Of a DNA stretch of 15,551 nt, positions 1 to 8,567 are shown in pieces (position 1 is the first letter of the stretch; each line of letters begins with the position of its first letter). The notes beneath the pieces are model-generated. The model did not search any database, had not been told where the DNA came from, and saw nothing but the letters and a program-made list of their open reading frames with translations. The stretch comes from Flavobacteriales bacterium (GTDB lineage Bacteria > Bacteroidota > Bacteroidia > Flavobacteriales_D > CANHHI01): assembly GCA_947460225.1 (NCBI GenBank), contig CANHHI010000022.1, positions 1 through 15,551 on the forward strand, given 5' to 3'. Position numbers and translations under genes: made by a program.

Positions 1-197
1 AAAATAAAAGATTCCAAAGAAAAACTCAGCAGTATGGCTAAAAAACCAGCCCAAGCATAAAACTCGCTAATGACGCCAAAGTCCTCGGGCAAAAAATAAT
101 AGGTGTAAAGCGGGGTGAGCAAAAACTGGAATATTCTGCCTGCCACCGATGAAAGCCCATAAACAGCTACCTGAGAAAACAAAGATTGTAAACGCAT
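1..197 (-). CDS. Probable polysaccharide/lipid flippase, N-terminal part only
   Basis: A reading frame opens at ATG 197 and runs off the left edge without a stop, giving 65 codons that begin MRLQSLFSQVAVYGLSSVAG. A short amphipathic start is followed by GRIFQFLLTPLYTYYF, a D-F-G motif and a second hydrophobic helix (about residues 47-65). The pattern 'GLSS..GR..QFLL.PLYT' is typical of the first transmembrane helix of Wzx-like oligosaccharide flippases of the MATE/MVF superfamily, which move lipid-linked sugar units across the inner membrane. It starts only 11 bp after the pyrG stop on the same strand, so the two are probably co-transcribed. Only the first helices are visible, so the family is inferred from a short stretch and the substrate cannot be guessed. 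Confidence 0.6.
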   Translation of the reverse strand, partial: MRLQSLFSQVAVYGLSSVAGRIFQFLLTPLYTYYFLPEDFGVISEFYAWAGFLAILLSFSLESFI

Positions 198-208
198 AAT
201 ACGCAAAT

Positions 209-1828
209 TTACAGATTTTTTGCTTGCATCGCAATAGTTTTTACGAAATCCACAAACAAAGGGTGTGGATTAAGCACCGTGCTGCGCAATTCTGGGTGAA
301 ACTGCACGGCTAAAAACCAAGGGTGGCTCGGTATTTCTACGATTTCTGCCAGTCCTGTTTCGGGATTTTTGCCCGTAATGCGCATGCCTTTTGCCTCTAA
401 GGCTTCTGCAAAGGCTGGATTTAATTCATAGCGATGGCGGTGGCGTTCTTGCACGCTCAGACTTTGATAGGCTTTTTCCGCCAAACTGCCTTTTTCCAAC
501 TGGCAAGTATAATTACCTAAACGCATGGTGCCTCCCAAATGGGTGTGCTTTTTTTGTTCTGCCATGAGGTCTATCACTGGATAAGGCGTTTGTTCGTCCA
601 TTTCACTGGAATTGGCGTTTGCCAAACCCAGCACGCTCCTGCTAAACTCTATCACAGAGGCTTGCATGCCTAGGCAAATGCCAAAAAACGGAATATTATT
701 TTCCCGAGCATAACGCACGGCTTCCAATTTGCCGAGCCAACCCCTTGCGCCAAAACCTGGCAAAACCACAATGCCTTGCAAGCCTTTCACCGCATCTTTG
801 GCGTTTTCTACGGTCAAATTTTCGGATTGTATGTATTTGATATGCACTTTGCAGGCGAGTTTTGCCCCTGCGTGCGTAAAGGCTTCGTGTACAGATTTAT
901 ACGCATCTTTATGATCCACATATTTGCCGATTAAGCCAATGTGGATTTCTGTTTTGGGATTATGCAAACGCTCCAAAAATGCTTTCCATTCGCTTAGATC
1001 GGCGTCTTTATAGCTATTGATGCCGAGTTTATGCAAAACTACTTGGTCTAATTTTTCGGCGAGCATGTTCATGGGCACATCGTAAATGCTTTGGGCATCA
1101 AGGGCTTCAATCACATCTTGGGCACGCACATTGCAAAATAGGGCAATTTTCTTGCGCATATCCTCTGGAATTGGGTGTTCTGTTCTGCACACCAGCACAT
1201 CGGGTTGCACGCCAATTTCCAAGAGTTGTTTCACAGAGTGTTGGGTGGGTTTGGTTTTCAATTCCCCAGCAGCTTTTAAATAAGGCACCAAAGTCAGGTG
1301 TATAAACAAACTGTGCTTTTCGGGTAGTTCCAAACGCAATTGACGCATGGCTTCCAAATAGGGCAGAGATTCTATATCGCCCACCGTACCACCAATTTCA
1401 GTAATGACAAAATCTAAATTTTTCTGCCCAGCCAGCGCAAGCACCCGCTCTTTGATTTCGTTGGTAATATGCGGGATAACTTGCACGGTTTTGCCCAAAT
1501 ACACACCTTTGCGCTCTTTTTCTATCACACTGGCGTAAATCTGCCCCGTGCTCACGCTATTGCTGCGTGAAGTTTCTTGGTTTAAAAAACGCTCGTAATG
1601 CCCTAAATCTAAGTCTGTTTCTGCGCCGTCTGCGGTAACATAACATTCCCCATGTTCATAAGGGTTCATGGTGCCAGGATCCACGTTGAGATAAGGGTCT
1701 AATTTTTGAATGCCCACCGAAAAACCTCTGCTCTGCAAAAGTTTCGCAAGCGAAGCACTCACAATGCCCTTGCCCAAAGAAGACGCAACGCCTCCGGTTA
1801 CAAAAATAAACTTACTAGAATGTCCCAT
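209..1828 (-). CDS. pyrG: CTP synthase (glutamine-hydrolysing)
   Basis: This 539-residue protein is the full family length. It aminates UTP to CTP using ATP and glutamine, the last step of de novo pyrimidine nucleotide synthesis in the cytoplasm. The N-terminal synthetase domain opens MGHSSKFIFVTGGVASSLGKG, with the P-loop at residues 12-21, followed by the conserved KLDPYLNVDPGTMNPYEHGE stretch. The C-terminal class I glutamine amidotransferase domain has the nucleophile Cys385 in GICLGMQ and the His511/Glu513 pair in QFHPEL. The frame stays open to a TTG at 1894, but the extra 22 residues are unlike the family and cover the promoter region, so ATG 1828 was chosen. rpoN lies 72 bp upstream on the same strand and a flippase gene follows 11 bp downstream. 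Identification is essentially certain. Confidence 0.97.
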   Translation of the reverse strand: MGHSSKFIFVTGGVASSLGKGIVSASLAKLLQSRGFSVGIQKLDPYLNVDPGTMNPYEHGECYVTADGAETDLDLGHYERFLNQETSRSNSVSTGQIYASVIEKERKGVYLGKTVQVIPHITNEIKERVLALAGQKNLDFVITEIGGTVGDIESLPYLEAMRQLRLELPEKHSLFIHLTLVPYLKAAGELKTKPTQHSVKQLLEIGVQPDVLVCRTEHPIPEDMRKKIALFCNVRAQDVIEALDAQSIYDVPMNMLAEKLDQVVLHKLGINSYKDADLSEWKAFLERLHNPKTEIHIGLIGKYVDHKDAYKSVHEAFTHAGAKLACKVHIKYIQSENLTVENAKDAVKGLQGIVVLPGFGARGWLGKLEAVRYARENNIPFFGICLGMQASVIEFSRSVLGLANANSSEMDEQTPYPVIDLMAEQKKHTHLGGTMRLGNYTCQLEKGSLAEKAYQSLSVQERHRHRYELNPAFAEALEAKGMRITGKNPETGLAEIVEIPSHPWFLAVQFHPELRSTVLNPHPLFVDFVKTIAMQAKNL

Positions 1829-1861
1829 AGTTGAGGGTTTTAAAAAGATAACTACGGGATA

Positions 1862-1869
1862 CAAAGGTA
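1862..1869 (-). promoter_or_regulatory. Candidate Bacteroidota -7 box for pyrG
   Basis: Read on the minus strand this is TACCTTTG, an exact match to the Bacteroidota primary-sigma -7 consensus TAnnTTTG. It lies 33 bp upstream of the pyrG ATG. A TTG at 1892-1894 could be the -33 element, but its 22-bp spacer is slightly long. It implies that pyrG is transcribed independently of rpoN even though the genes are only 72 bp apart. Confidence 0.5.
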
Positions 1870-1900
1870 CTAAAATAATTGCCAATACGGGCAATAAAAA

Positions 1901-3301
1901 TCATTTTTTTCTGAGCCTGCCCACAGCAATGCCCATGTGTTCTCGGTACTTGGTTACCGTGCGCCGAGCCACTAAAAATCCAGTTTCCGTGAGCTTTTGC
2001 GCAAGCTCTTCATCGGAATACGGTTTTTCTGGATTTTCCCCTGCAATAATCTGTGCAAGTTGTTCTTTAAGGGCTTTGGTGGACACCTCTTCGCCATCGC
2101 TTTTGGTGGTTTTTTCGCCAAATAAAGTTCTACTGCCCACCAAGCCCCAAGGCGTTTCAAAATACTTTGCCTGCAAAGCCCTAGACATGGTAGAAACGTC
2201 CATGTTGAGTTCTTGGGCGAGGTCTTTGAGCGTGAGGGGTTTTATATCGCTGGCGTTGCCAGACAAAAAATAAGCCTCTTGATGCCTGAGTAATGCGCTA
2301 AATATATTCAAAAGCGTGTTTTTGCGTTGGTTCAAGGCGTTGATAAAGTTTTCTGCCAAGCGCATGCGCTCTTTGGCAAAAATTGCCGTGTTGTTTTTGG
2401 GGTCGTTGTGGAGTACCAATTCTTTAAAATAATCGCTGACCTGCAAACTCGGTATGCGGTAATGGAGCAGTTCCATTTTTGGTTTTCCTTGAATAAGATG
2501 TACCACCGCATCGGGATAGATATAGTTTTCCGTTTGGTTTTCCACCACGGCACTGGCTGGATTTGGGTTTAAATGCCCCATATATACCAAAAGCTGGTGT
2601 AAGATTTCCGAATCTATATGCAGTTTTTGTTCTATTTTTTTATATTGCTTTTGCAATAGCCAATCTATGGGCAATTTGAGCAAACGCAGGGCTAAGCCTT
2701 TCATTTCATCTTCTGCCATGCGCAAGATTTGCAAGGTCAAACATTCTTGCAGATTTCTAGCGGCAATGCCCGCGGGGTCTAGGCTTTGCACTTGTTCTAG
2801 TACGGCTTCTACGGCTTCTAGGTTTGTGGCAATGCCTTGATAAAAAGCCAAATCATCTGCGATTGCCACGGTGTCTCTTTGCAAATAACCTTTCTCGTCC
2901 AAGTTGCCAATGATGAGTTCAGCTATGGCATGCGCTTGTTCGTCTAGGTCAAGGCTCAAAATTTGATTTTGCATGTATTCCAAAAGCGACCACTTTTCTG
3001 CACTTTCAAAAGGGCAGTTTTCGCCTTTTTTGTAGTAAGATTCTTCATCAGAGGCTTCTTCCCAGCTGATGGGTTCGTCTTCTCGGGTTTCTAAATTTTC
3101 TATGTCTTCGTTGTCTGTAAATTCTGTTTCGGTATTTTCGGCTTCTGCACTGGGATTTTCCTCTAAGGCGGGGTTTGCTTCCAGCTCTTGATTGATGCGT
3201 TCCACCAAGGCAAAACTAGGCAAAGCCAACAATTGCAAGAGTTGGATTTGTTGGGGCGAAAGCCTTTGTTCGCTTTTTTGGTGTTGTTGTAGTTTTTGCA
3301 T
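1901..3301 (-). CDS. rpoN: RNA polymerase sigma-54 factor
   Basis: This 466-residue protein has the three-region layout of sigma-54. The Gln/Leu-rich region I at the N-terminus (QKSEQRLSPQQIQLLQLLALP) contacts activator ATPases. A strongly acidic region II follows at about residues 45-95. The core-binding region comes next, then a helix-turn-helix near residues 358-380 (LKDLAQELNMDVSTMSRAL). The RpoN box ARRTVTKYRE lies at 445-454, 12 residues from the C-terminus. Sigma-54 directs polymerase to -24/-12 promoters and needs bacterial enhancer-binding proteins to open them; no such activator gene is in this window. ATG 3301 is the start because it begins directly at conserved region I. A TATCTTTG box lies 28 bp upstream. 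The gene is transcribed divergently from the large surface protein. Confidence 0.96.
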   Translation of the reverse strand: MQKLQQHQKSEQRLSPQQIQLLQLLALPSFALVERINQELEANPALEENPSAEAENTETEFTDNEDIENLETREDEPISWEEASDEESYYKKGENCPFESAEKWSLLEYMQNQILSLDLDEQAHAIAELIIGNLDEKGYLQRDTVAIADDLAFYQGIATNLEAVEAVLEQVQSLDPAGIAARNLQECLTLQILRMAEDEMKGLALRLLKLPIDWLLQKQYKKIEQKLHIDSEILHQLLVYMGHLNPNPASAVVENQTENYIYPDAVVHLIQGKPKMELLHYRIPSLQVSDYFKELVLHNDPKNNTAIFAKERMRLAENFINALNQRKNTLLNIFSALLRHQEAYFLSGNASDIKPLTLKDLAQELNMDVSTMSRALQAKYFETPWGLVGSRTLFGEKTTKSDGEEVSTKALKEQLAQIIAGENPEKPYSDEELAQKLTETGFLVARRTVTKYREHMGIAVGRLRKK

Positions 3302-3328
3302 CTAAAAATCTGCAAGCAAAAATCATGC

Positions 3329-3336
3329 CAAAGATA
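3329..3336 (-). promoter_or_regulatory. Candidate -7 box for rpoN
   Basis: On the minus strand this reads TATCTTTG, matching TAnnTTTG, and sits 28 bp upstream of the rpoN ATG. No TTG is found at the expected -33 distance; the upstream sequence there is a T-run. Assignment rests on the -7 match and position. Confidence 0.45.
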
Positions 3337-3399
3337 CAAAATATTTCTAAAAAAAACGTAGTCCTGGAAAATGAGGCTATGTGTAAAAAAACAACAATA

Positions 3400-3429
3400 A
3401 ACGTTAAAAATTTAAAAAATAACGTTAAA
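3400..3429 (+). promoter_or_regulatory. 9-bp direct repeat AACGTTAAA x2, candidate operator
   Basis: AACGTTAAA occurs at 3400-3408 and again at 3421-3429, start-to-start distance 21 bp, which is about two DNA helical turns. Each copy contains the palindrome AACGTT. The first copy falls where the -33 element of the downstream promoter would be, and the second lies in the spacer, 6 bp before the -7 box at 3436. Binding by a regulator there would be expected to affect transcription of the large surface-protein gene. The regulator is unknown; the role is inferred from position and spacing alone. Confidence 0.35.
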
Positions 3430-3435
3430 TAAGAT

Positions 3436-3443
3436 TATCTTTG
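3436..3443 (+). promoter_or_regulatory. Candidate -7 box for the large surface-protein gene
   Basis: The sequence TATCTTTG matches the Bacteroidota TAnnTTTG box and is followed by GCAC, giving a plausible start of transcription near 3449 and a leader of about 25 nt before ATG 3475. There is no TTG at the usual -33 distance; the AACGTTAAA repeat occupies that area instead. Confidence 0.5.
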
Positions 3444-3474
3444 CACTTTTTTAGCGCACGCATAAAAATTATTG

Positions 3475-6400
3475 ATGAATAAAATTGTAACAACATGCCA
3501 TATTTTACTGCTGAGTTTCAGTGTATTATTTGGTCAAGGAGAAATGACCTCCGCAGATTTGCCTAGAACTTTTGTACTACCTTCGGGCGGAACAGCCACG
3601 ATTACCACGACCCCAACAGGTGTGGAAGCTGTGGGTTTACAAGGTCGCAACGATATTTTTGCCCCCACTGAGATTGTTTTATGTGATGGGGCTCCAGGAT
3701 TTGACTTACAAATATCATTTAAAAATGGTGTGAACAGAGGGTTTTTAGGAGATTTTTGGAACCTTGTTTTTCTTGAAACAAGTGCTCTTTTAGATGAGAA
3801 AGAATCTTGGGAATTATACGAGCTTGATGGCATGGGTAATGTCACGGGTTTAAATTTAATTGGGGCAACTATATTTCAAGGCAATGATATAAGAAAGGAA
3901 CACACGAAAACATTCACGCCAGTCGGTTTAGGTTTGTACGAACTTCGCTTGCGTTATAGCATGACTTTCCCAGCAGATGCACCAACACACCCAATACCCA
4001 AAACTTTTGTTTACGAGAGAAGTGTACGCATCAACAACATCACCAAAGCGGGTTCTCCTTTAGAAGATCCAGTATGGATTGTAAATAATAATTTTTTTGC
4101 GCTATGGTCTTTTGAAAATGCTCCAGGTAAATGGTGTGGCGATACGGGCAACATAAGTTTTAAGCACGCCCCAGAAACACAATTAGCAAGCACGGTGAAT
4201 ATTGGGGGTACAAAATTTATTTTAGGTACTATTATCCGATTAGATGCAAATGACGGAACACCCAGTAAGCAAGTTCCATTTGATATAAGTAAACCCTTAA
4301 ACGTGCAATTTGGCAATTTGACTGTGGGTAAAAAATACACCGTTACACTGATTAGCACAATAAATGGCGATAATACAGCTGGTGCGTGTAGAGTGCCTGA
4401 AATATCTATGACTTTTTATATGCCAAGAGCTGATTTTCTTGCCACGTCTATGTGTGAGCTAGACCCTGCACAAGGTAGAGCAATAACTGTCAATGACAAT
4501 ACCTCTCCGCTGGGCATATTGCCAAGCCCGCCAAATATAGCCGTTGTTGGAACTCCTACAATTTATACAAGAAGTTCATCATGGAGGTTCGTGGATGGTT
4601 CAGGAGCGTCAACAAACTTAGGAACCCCACCTGATTTCTTGCCCATAGGAAACAATCAAATGCTAGAAAGGACAATAGAAGTATCAACCGCCACCCACAA
4701 TACCTATCATCTAGGAGGTGCAGGAGGTGCAGGCGCAGTAACTTATCTTCGTGGTTTATTGCCTTTAAAGTGTAGCCAAATACATACGCAAATAATAAAC
4801 GTCATACCAAATCCAAGCCTTACATTAAATAATGTTATAGGTTGTTTAAATACGGATTTAACATTTACGGCAACCAATATTGCTGGCGCAGCAAATGTGG
4901 ATACATATATATGGCAAAGGACGAATGCCGATGGTGGCATAAACAATCAAAATACCAATACTGGACAAATTACCTATAATCCGATTTCGAATACTGCTGG
5001 CACTAGTCCGTTTACACTGACAGTTTCGGGTAATTATAAGGTAGGGGGCACACTTTCTACTATTCCAACTTGGACAAGCGTTGGTTGGGCTTATCCTATA
5101 ATAAATCAAACCATTTGTAACTTTAATCCAACAGCAGGAGCTAACCCCAATTTACCAGACCCTCAAACCATAACCGTTACGCTTGGCGAGCGACCAAATA
5201 TAACGCTAACTACAAGTTCTTTATGCAACATGCCGGGGCAAGAAATAGCCTTTGAGGCAGAAAACACAAATGCTGGGGCTGTTGTAACAAGTTACACATG
5301 GACTTTTGACGGGGGAAATACCCCTAGTTTGTTTACACATGACCCAACAAGTACCCCAACAATAGATAAAGTAAAATATAAATTTTTTTCCATTGAAACA
5401 CCAAATAATAAGGTTAAGGTTGTTGCCAATACCGCTTCGGGTTGTGCTCAAGAGGTAGAGCAAAATATAACACTAATACCAAATTTAACAGGTAACATAG
5501 AATTAAAGAATGTGTTGAATACTTTTTTTGCCTGCCCTGGCGACATGAGTCAGTTTGTAATTGATGCTAAAACAGGTTCGGGAATTACATTTCCTTTGAA
5601 TATGCCTTTCCACATGCTTAGCTCACAACGTATCAATGGCACTTATACAACAATCAATGGAACCAACAGCACCAATACAACAGCAAATGCTAACTCTTTG
5701 ACTTTGTCCCATGCTTTCACAACGAGTAAAGAAAGTGATGCAGAATACTTCTTTCTCAAAGGGGAGGTCAATTATCCCAATTGCCCTGTTTTTCAAACCA
5801 ATCCTTTGTCTTTAATGGTGCGTCCAAAGCTCAAACATAGTGAAGTTAAAGATATATTAAATGCTTGTGCACCTTTTGAATATGAACTCAAAGATTATAC
5901 GGGTTTTGCTTACGAAAATGCTACAGTTACCTGGGAATATGCAAATAATAATACTTTTACAGGGGCTGCGCCTTTAACAAATGGGCACAACTTCTTGGCG
6001 GGTATAACACCAACAGATTATCACATAAAAGCTACTATTACTGATGGTGCTGGTTTATTTGACTGCGTGAGCGAGACCATTGCCAAAATTACAGTAAACC
6101 CAACGCCTGTGCCGAATATCAATTATACAGGCGCACTTGTGGTTACCAATAGTACAGCACCATATACCAAAAAGGTGGAAATCAATTTAGGTGATAATTG
6201 GCAAGCTACCAATACTGTTGCGGGGGCTAACACGAGTTGGATTTTAGACGGGATAGATGTAACGCCAGTGCCTATTAACAATTGGTCTTATCCTTTTAAC
6301 ACTGCCAACACCATAGGTTTGCATACTTTGCAAACAATCACAAAAGCAGGCACTTGCCAGGCGGAACAGCTAGACCAAATTGTGGTGAGTGCTGTGCCGA

Positions 6401-8457
6401 TTATTCCCAGTTTTACCCCTCCACCTGCTTCTTGTGCGGGTGTTGAATTAAACTTTACAAACACCACCACAAATCCAGCGGTTACAGCATACACTTGGGA
6501 TTTTGGCGATGGCTCTCAGTCGATTACCACAGATAGCCCAATTGCTGTAAAACATACCTATGCGAATGGAGGAAATTTTGTGGTGAAATTACAGGCATTT
6601 AATGGTTCTACGGCACCTGGGGAACTTTCGCAAAATCTCACCATCAACCCAAAACCTACGGCAGGATTTAACTTGGCTTATCCGAGTGCGACGGGAGCGG
6701 GTGTTTATCCGAGTCTCAATGGCAATGAATTGCGTTTAAGTGATAATAATGCTTCATCTTTACTTACAGTAACGCATACATACGTTGCAGGCACAAATGT
6801 GCAATGGAACTTTGATTTTGACATCAATAACCCAAGTGCTGGTTTTGTTACGAACAACAATGCGAACCTAGCGCATCAATATGTGAATAACAAAAAAGAT
6901 ATTGTTATCAAGCAAATTGTTACAAATACCACGACAGGTTGTGTGGCAGAAGAAACAAAAACAGTTTGGGTGAAAAACTACTTGCCTGTAGCGGATTTAA
7001 CGCCTGTGAACACAGATATTTGTAATTTTTCAGAGGCAAAGTTTCAAGATAATTCTAAATACGCCAAAGACAACACTTGGGATTTTGGCGATGGCAATCC
7101 AAACCCCACCTATGCAGCAGCAAGCACAGGCAGTCTTATCCCCAATTACTACGCCATTACCGACCCTAGCTTTGTGAATATTAGAACGACTTTTGTAACC
7201 ATGCGCTCCATTCGTTACAATGCCGATGAATCACCCAATGATGAAAAAATACATACGTTAAGTAAAAATATTACCTTGCACCCAACGCCCGACAATTTAA
7301 TTACTTTAACAGATTACGTGGTGTATTTGCCCAACGAAGTAGAGGTAAGAGTGGATAACCTAGCCAATGTAAGCAAGGTGGTTATAGACTATGACGATGG
7401 CACCGTGCAAACCTATCATGCGCCTTTTACAACATTTAAACATTTGTATCAAAACAAACTCAATCCTATTATAGATAATTTCCAATATACCATTAAAGTT
7501 AGGGTTTATTCTCTGCAAGGTTGTGCCAGCAATCCGTCTAATTTGGTGGTCACCGTGGTTGATGAAGCCCAAACGCCAACGGCTATTTTTGAATATCCAA
7601 GCAATATGAGTTATTGTGCGCCTGTGAATTTTTCGCCCCATAACAACAGTCCATTTGCCAGCAAATTTGTTTGGACAGTGGAACGCAAAGAGCAAAATGG
7701 CAATTATATTTTATTGAGCACTTTACTGGATAGATCTCCACCGATTTCTTTCACAGAGGCAGGTACATATAGGCTAACGCTCAATGCTTGCAACCGCAAT
7801 AATGTATGCCGTGAACAAATAGCCGAAGCAGAAATAAAACCAACTGCATGGGCATATTTTGAACCCGTTACAAACAATCCAAGACTTATAGAACCAGTGG
7901 AATTTATCAATGTATCCAAAGGTGCTGATGAGCTAAATGGCGGTTCTTTTGAATGGAATTTTGGTGATGGCAAGCCATGGTTGCAATCTGGACCAACAGA
8001 TATAGAACCTAAGGTAAAACACAGGTTTGGCGAAGCAAAAGAATACATCATTAAGCTCTACGCCAAAAATAAACACAATTGCAATGGTGTGCCTTATCAA
8101 ATGAAACTCAAAGTAGGCAAGCCAAGTACCGATGTGGTGCGTACGTTTTTGTTCCCCAATGTGTTTAGACCCAGTCAGCCTGAGGGCAAAATTCCGCTCG
8201 GTGAAGACAACGCCAAAGACAACACGGTATTTATACCATTTAGCACGGTATTGCCCGAAGAGGTTTTGTCTTATAAACTCAGCATTTACGACAAAAAAGG
8301 CGAATTGATATTTATCTCCCGTGAGGTTTATACAGGCTGGGACGGCACATTTAGAGGCAAACTTTTAACGCAAGATGTATATATTTGGGCAGTGGAGGCG
8401 GTGCTCTCCAACAATGCCAAAGTACAACAAGCAGGCGATGTATTGCTTTTAAGATAA
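3475..8457 (+). CDS. Giant secreted PKD/Ig-like repeat protein with T9SS type B sorting domain
   Basis: This 1660-residue protein begins with a signal peptide (MNKIVTTCHILLLSFSVLFG, probable cleavage near residue 20). About 400 N-terminal residues are unrecognised. A chain of beta-sandwich modules follows, many opening with a Cys (for example 457, 584, 687, 798, 987, 1183, 1381) and closing with a 'GC...V.V.P.P' strand, suggesting a disulphide per module. Clear PKD signatures W[DN]FGDG occur at about 1008, 1202 and 1494, with weaker ones near 609 and 1303. The last 100 residues (about 1557-1660: FPNVFRP..., SIYDKKGELIF, GWDGTFRGK, DVYIWAV, GDVLLLR) match the gliding-motility-associated C-terminal domain (TIGR04131/CHU_C type), which targets proteins to the type IX secretion system. 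No catalytic domain is evident; an adhesin or surface-matrix role is an inference. An in-frame TTG at 3472 precedes the chosen ATG. Confidence 0.9.
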   Translation: MNKIVTTCHILLLSFSVLFGQGEMTSADLPRTFVLPSGGTATITTTPTGVEAVGLQGRNDIFAPTEIVLCDGAPGFDLQISFKNGVNRGFLGDFWNLVFLETSALLDEKESWELYELDGMGNVTGLNLIGATIFQGNDIRKEHTKTFTPVGLGLYELRLRYSMTFPADAPTHPIPKTFVYERSVRINNITKAGSPLEDPVWIVNNNFFALWSFENAPGKWCGDTGNISFKHAPETQLASTVNIGGTKFILGTIIRLDANDGTPSKQVPFDISKPLNVQFGNLTVGKKYTVTLISTINGDNTAGACRVPEISMTFYMPRADFLATSMCELDPAQGRAITVNDNTSPLGILPSPPNIAVVGTPTIYTRSSSWRFVDGSGASTNLGTPPDFLPIGNNQMLERTIEVSTATHNTYHLGGAGGAGAVTYLRGLLPLKCSQIHTQIINVIPNPSLTLNNVIGCLNTDLTFTATNIAGAANVDTYIWQRTNADGGINNQNTNTGQITYNPISNTAGTSPFTLTVSGNYKVGGTLSTIPTWTSVGWAYPIINQTICNFNPTAGANPNLPDPQTITVTLGERPNITLTTSSLCNMPGQEIAFEAENTNAGAVVTSYTWTFDGGNTPSLFTHDPTSTPTIDKVKYKFFSIETPNNKVKVVANTASGCAQEVEQNITLIPNLTGNIELKNVLNTFFACPGDMSQFVIDAKTGSGITFPLNMPFHMLSSQRINGTYTTINGTNSTNTTANANSLTLSHAFTTSKESDAEYFFLKGEVNYPNCPVFQTNPLSLMVRPKLKHSEVKDILNACAPFEYELKDYTGFAYENATVTWEYANNNTFTGAAPLTNGHNFLAGITPTDYHIKATITDGAGLFDCVSETIAKITVNPTPVPNINYTGALVVTNSTAPYTKKVEINLGDNWQATNTVAGANTSWILDGIDVTPVPINNWSYPFNTANTIGLHTLQTITKAGTCQAEQLDQIVVSAVPIIPSFTPPPASCAGVELNFTNTTTNPAVTAYTWDFGDGSQSITTDSPIAVKHTYANGGNFVVKLQAFNGSTAPGELSQNLTINPKPTAGFNLAYPSATGAGVYPSLNGNELRLSDNNASSLLTVTHTYVAGTNVQWNFDFDINNPSAGFVTNNNANLAHQYVNNKKDIVIKQIVTNTTTGCVAEETKTVWVKNYLPVADLTPVNTDICNFSEAKFQDNSKYAKDNTWDFGDGNPNPTYAAASTGSLIPNYYAITDPSFVNIRTTFVTMRSIRYNADESPNDEKIHTLSKNITLHPTPDNLITLTDYVVYLPNEVEVRVDNLANVSKVVIDYDDGTVQTYHAPFTTFKHLYQNKLNPIIDNFQYTIKVRVYSLQGCASNPSNLVVTVVDEAQTPTAIFEYPSNMSYCAPVNFSPHNNSPFASKFVWTVERKEQNGNYILLSTLLDRSPPISFTEAGTYRLTLNACNRNNVCREQIAEAEIKPTAWAYFEPVTNNPRLIEPVEFINVSKGADELNGGSFEWNFGDGKPWLQSGPTDIEPKVKHRFGEAKEYIIKLYAKNKHNCNGVPYQMKLKVGKPSTDVVRTFLFPNVFRPSQPEGKIPLGEDNAKDNTVFIPFSTVLPEEVLSYKLSIYDKKGELIFISREVYTGWDGTFRGKLLTQDVYIWAVEAVLSNNAKVQQAGDVLLLR

Positions 8458-8476
8458 AAATTAAATAATAAAAACT

Positions 8477-8500
8477 AAACCGCCCCTAGGGGCGGTTTTT
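8477..8500. terminator. Bidirectional rho-independent terminator
   Basis: A 22-bp palindrome at 8477-8498 has arms AAACCGCCCC and GGGGCGGTTT around a TA centre and is followed by further T residues on the plus strand. On the minus strand the stem is followed by TAGTTTTTATT. It lies 19 bp after the surface-protein stop and 68 bp after the convergent recJ stop, so it can end transcription from both sides. Confidence 0.88.
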
Positions 8501-8531
8501 CGCACATAGTGCGTTTTAATCTGCTTCGCAG
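8501..8531 (+). repeat. Hairpin-core-hairpin motif, copy A
   Basis: A hairpin CGCAC-ATA-GTGCG (8501-8513) is followed by the core TTTTAATCTG (8514-8523), which runs into a second small hairpin CTGC-TTC-GCAG (8521-8531). The same 10-bp core flanked by 5-bp-stem, 3-nt-loop hairpins is found in reverse orientation at 14979-15014. It lies in the gap between two convergent genes, as repetitive extragenic palindromes usually do. It could instead be secondary terminator stems. Confidence 0.4.
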
Positions 8532-8567
8532 GAGTTGTAATCGTTAGGTTATCTTGCCTGCGCCTTT

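Noticed and set aside
1829..1894. 22-residue N-terminal extension of CTP synthase from a TTG at 1894
   Set aside because: The extension is not family-like and covers the TACCTTTG promoter box; ATG 1828 gives the canonical MGHSSKFIFVTGG start.
7360..8051. Open frames of over 100 codons antisense to the surface protein
   Set aside because: They lie opposite coding sequence, lack recognisable motifs and are explained as reverse-strand shadows of the PKD modules.
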